Made by a program: the position numbers and the translations under genes. The notes below the pieces were generated by a model. That model made no database searches and was not told the DNA's origin. It worked only from the letters and a program-made list of their open reading frames with translations. A stretch of 30,000 nt of DNA from Sphaeroforma sirkka. Lineage: Eukaryota > Opisthokonta > Ichthyosporea > Ichthyophonida. Below, in pieces: positions 1 through 30,000 of this stretch. The stretch covers positions 60,001-90,000 of the forward strand of contig LUCW03000084.1 in assembly GCA_001586965.3 (NCBI GenBank), in the 5' to 3' direction. The stretch's first letter is position 1. Each line of letters starts with the position of its first letter.

Positions 1-506
1 CCCACAGTAGTACACACACACACACACAAAGGATGAAAGGCTCTAACACTAAACCCTAAACCCTACCGCGTAAACATACCGAGCACATGGTGAAGATATC
101 AACACACATGTCAATGATCACGGCAAAGGACCAGTCCTCCGCGACACCTGAGTCATGGCTATCAGGCGACGCCATGGGACACATACTGTCCTCCTGTCAT
201 GGGTATAGCACGGCGGAGTTGAGTACGAGGGGAGCCAGAAGCATGGGCGAACTAAACCGTACCACGCTAAACCGTACCACGCTAAACCCTAACATGCTAA
301 CCCCTGATCTTAAAATACGAATTCTTCTTCCCCTGTTTCATAACAATTAGAGTGGCCCTTATTTTCGCCTGATCCTAACATGTGTAATCACATGAACTAA
401 AGATGAAGTAGCACAAACACAGGCAAGTGCAGTTAGACTCAGCATGCGCGTGCACCACCACACAATCCACACACATGACACGTGACACGTGAGTACACAG
501 ACATAC
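1..506. other. Intron toward the missing C-terminal INTS1 exons
   Basis: It holds a (CA)n run at 13-28, CCCTAAA runs at 50-64 and three ACCGTACCACGCTAA-type units at about 255-300. I recognise no exon. Confidence 0.6.
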
Positions 507-28521
<28,015 letters not shown>

Positions 28522-30000
28522 CTGAAATAGGACAAACAGGAAGTGCACCCAAATCAGCAATTGTGGACTCGAACTGTCCTGAGACTGCAGATGACTGTTT
28601 CAGTACATGCGCATGGGTGTAACGTCGTGCGTTGGTAGGCGAATGAATAGCTCACACAGACACCCTCGGGTGTTAATGTGACGAGAATGTATGTACGTTA
28701 GTGAATTTGGCTGAGCTGATCACACCCAACGTAAGCCGAAAGGCTCACACCAAACACATGCCTCATGCAGTGTGGATACGTGTGACAAAGCTTACAGACG
28801 AGAGGGCGGGGGCAAGCCTTCGAGTGCGGGGGGGGGGTTGAGAGGGGTGTTTCTATATAATAGTATTCCTTGGGTAAGGCAACGTAGCTCACCACTGCGA
28901 TTCATATCGATTGAAACTGCCTTGTTTATGAAATGATAGCTCAGAGGTGAAAGGAAGGAATTGATCAGTCTATTGGGATGGAGATGTGTGTAAATAGACC
29001 CGGCAGTATTGGTTACAAGTGGAATCGACCCGTGAAAGGTTCAGACAAACCCATTAGTACAAATACTTAAATGTGCGGCAACAAGCATATGTGCATAGCA
29101 ACCGAAACACGGGTACAAAATCGTGATCGCAGGGATTCAAAGGAAACCTACAGTGACTAGAGTAAGTGACTAGAATGAGTGACTAGAGTGAGTAGCACAG
29201 GCGCGCGTGTTTTATCAGAGGCGTACTAATGAGCACAGAGAAGAAGATGACAGAAAGCCTGTTGGTGTGCATGTCATCCGCCTTATGAACCTTTACGATG
29301 GCACGTGCCAACTAGTACAGTCAATGCACGTGCTTATAAACCACTCACGACAACGACGGTGCACAAGACGTCGGATGACTCATCAATATGTACGGATGAG
29401 TAATCCATACCTACGAATGAGTCATCAATACCTACGAATGAGTCATCAATACCTACCAGGGCTAGACCTGAACAAGCCGCTTTGTTCGGCCCGTGTACTG
29501 GGATGAGGTGTGCGATTGGTGTTGGTGGCTGGCGGTAAGTCGCCTGAGCGTCGTGGCTTGGGTTTGTCTGACCCTAATTTAAAGGCGTGGTCCGCTGATG
29601 GGGCATTGGAGCCTGTGCGGTGAAGAGATGCAAAGGTTTCAGGTGGGGTGTGTACAGTTGTTTGTGTGGGTAGTGGATTTAACTGTGTCTATGTGGTAGA
29701 CGTAGAAATCAGTTAAAACATCTGACGAGAGTGCATCCACGTGCAATTAATTGATTGTTTGTTGTCAAACGCCTTTCACAGGTCTCGAAATGATCGGATG
29801 AACTGTATTCAGCGTCATGAGTGTCGTGTGTTACACACAAAATGCGAGTTATGCAAAGATATATATTGGTGTATAGTTGGATAATGAAATAGCAAGACAC
29901 GAATATGTATGCCAGTGGTGTAATATGCCCAACACGCCTTGGTTTTAGGAACACCAACAAAACAATGCACATCACCTATACAGAGTATTTATATCCAAGA
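28522..30000. other. Upstream flank of INTS1, no supported gene
   Basis: The first INTS1 exon and the promoter should lie here, but I cannot fix an ATG, TATA box or splice site. A small GACTAGAGTGAGT repeat (29154-29192) and a GAGTCATCAATACCTACGAAT repeat (29378-29455) are present. A plus-strand frame at 29207-29506 is partly made of the latter repeat. Confidence 0.5.

Noticed and set aside
28555..28585. A tRNA-like B-box (GTTCGAGTCC) on the minus strand
   Set aside because: No matching A box or cloverleaf can be drawn around it, and it overlaps the open frame leading into e1.
29207..29506. A plus-strand frame of 99 codons, possibly a divergent neighbour gene
   Set aside because: Its second half is the repeat RMSHQYL, no family is recognised, and no promoter or splice support is visible.

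Overview
The window looks like intron-rich nuclear DNA of a eukaryote, most likely a protist. About a quarter of it is short exons with GT-AG borders, all on the minus strand. The rest is intron packed with microsatellites, minisatellites and short (CCCTAAA)n telomere-like runs. Nothing suggests an operon, a phage or a bacterial mobile element. The repeat-stuffed introns would fit a unicellular holozoan such as an ichthyosporean, but that is a guess and the sequence does not prove it.

I read a single long protein-coding gene. It is transcribed right to left from about 28.5 kb to beyond position 1 and encodes Integrator complex subunit 1 (INTS1). I place 35 exons (e1 at 28434-28521 to e35 at 507-632), about 7.2 kb or roughly 2,400 codons. 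Many exons match blocks of human INTS1 that I recall, in the same order, from near the N terminus (e3, e4) to the C-terminal third (e31, e33-e35). The initiator exon (right of e1) and the last C-terminal exons (left of position 1) are not seen. Splice phases agree at 32 of 34 junctions. The two exceptions (e4/e5 and e7/e8) are each short by one G after a GTAAGC donor.

Layout by region. 28.5-30 kb: upstream flank with no gene I can support. 24.4-28.5 kb: N-terminal exons e1-e7 with two TA-rich tracts and a CA/TA tract. 22.9-24.5 kb: a large minisatellite intron. 12.4-22.9 kb: exons e8-e22, the best-conserved part, with several donor-adjacent minisatellites. 12.0-12.4 kb: a long (TA)n tract. 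0.5-12 kb: exons e23-e35 between long repeat-rich introns. 1-506: intron toward the missing C-terminal exons.

The most unusual pattern is that several exon-intron borders have been copied into the neighbouring intron as tandem repeats, with the exon tail and splice site together. This holds for the donors of e9, e10, e15, e27 and e34 and for the acceptor of e26. Some introns therefore offer several near-identical splice sites in a row. A second pattern is a 14-base palindrome like an RFX X-box that recurs in coding exons. Human INTS1 comparisons are from memory; no alignment was run.
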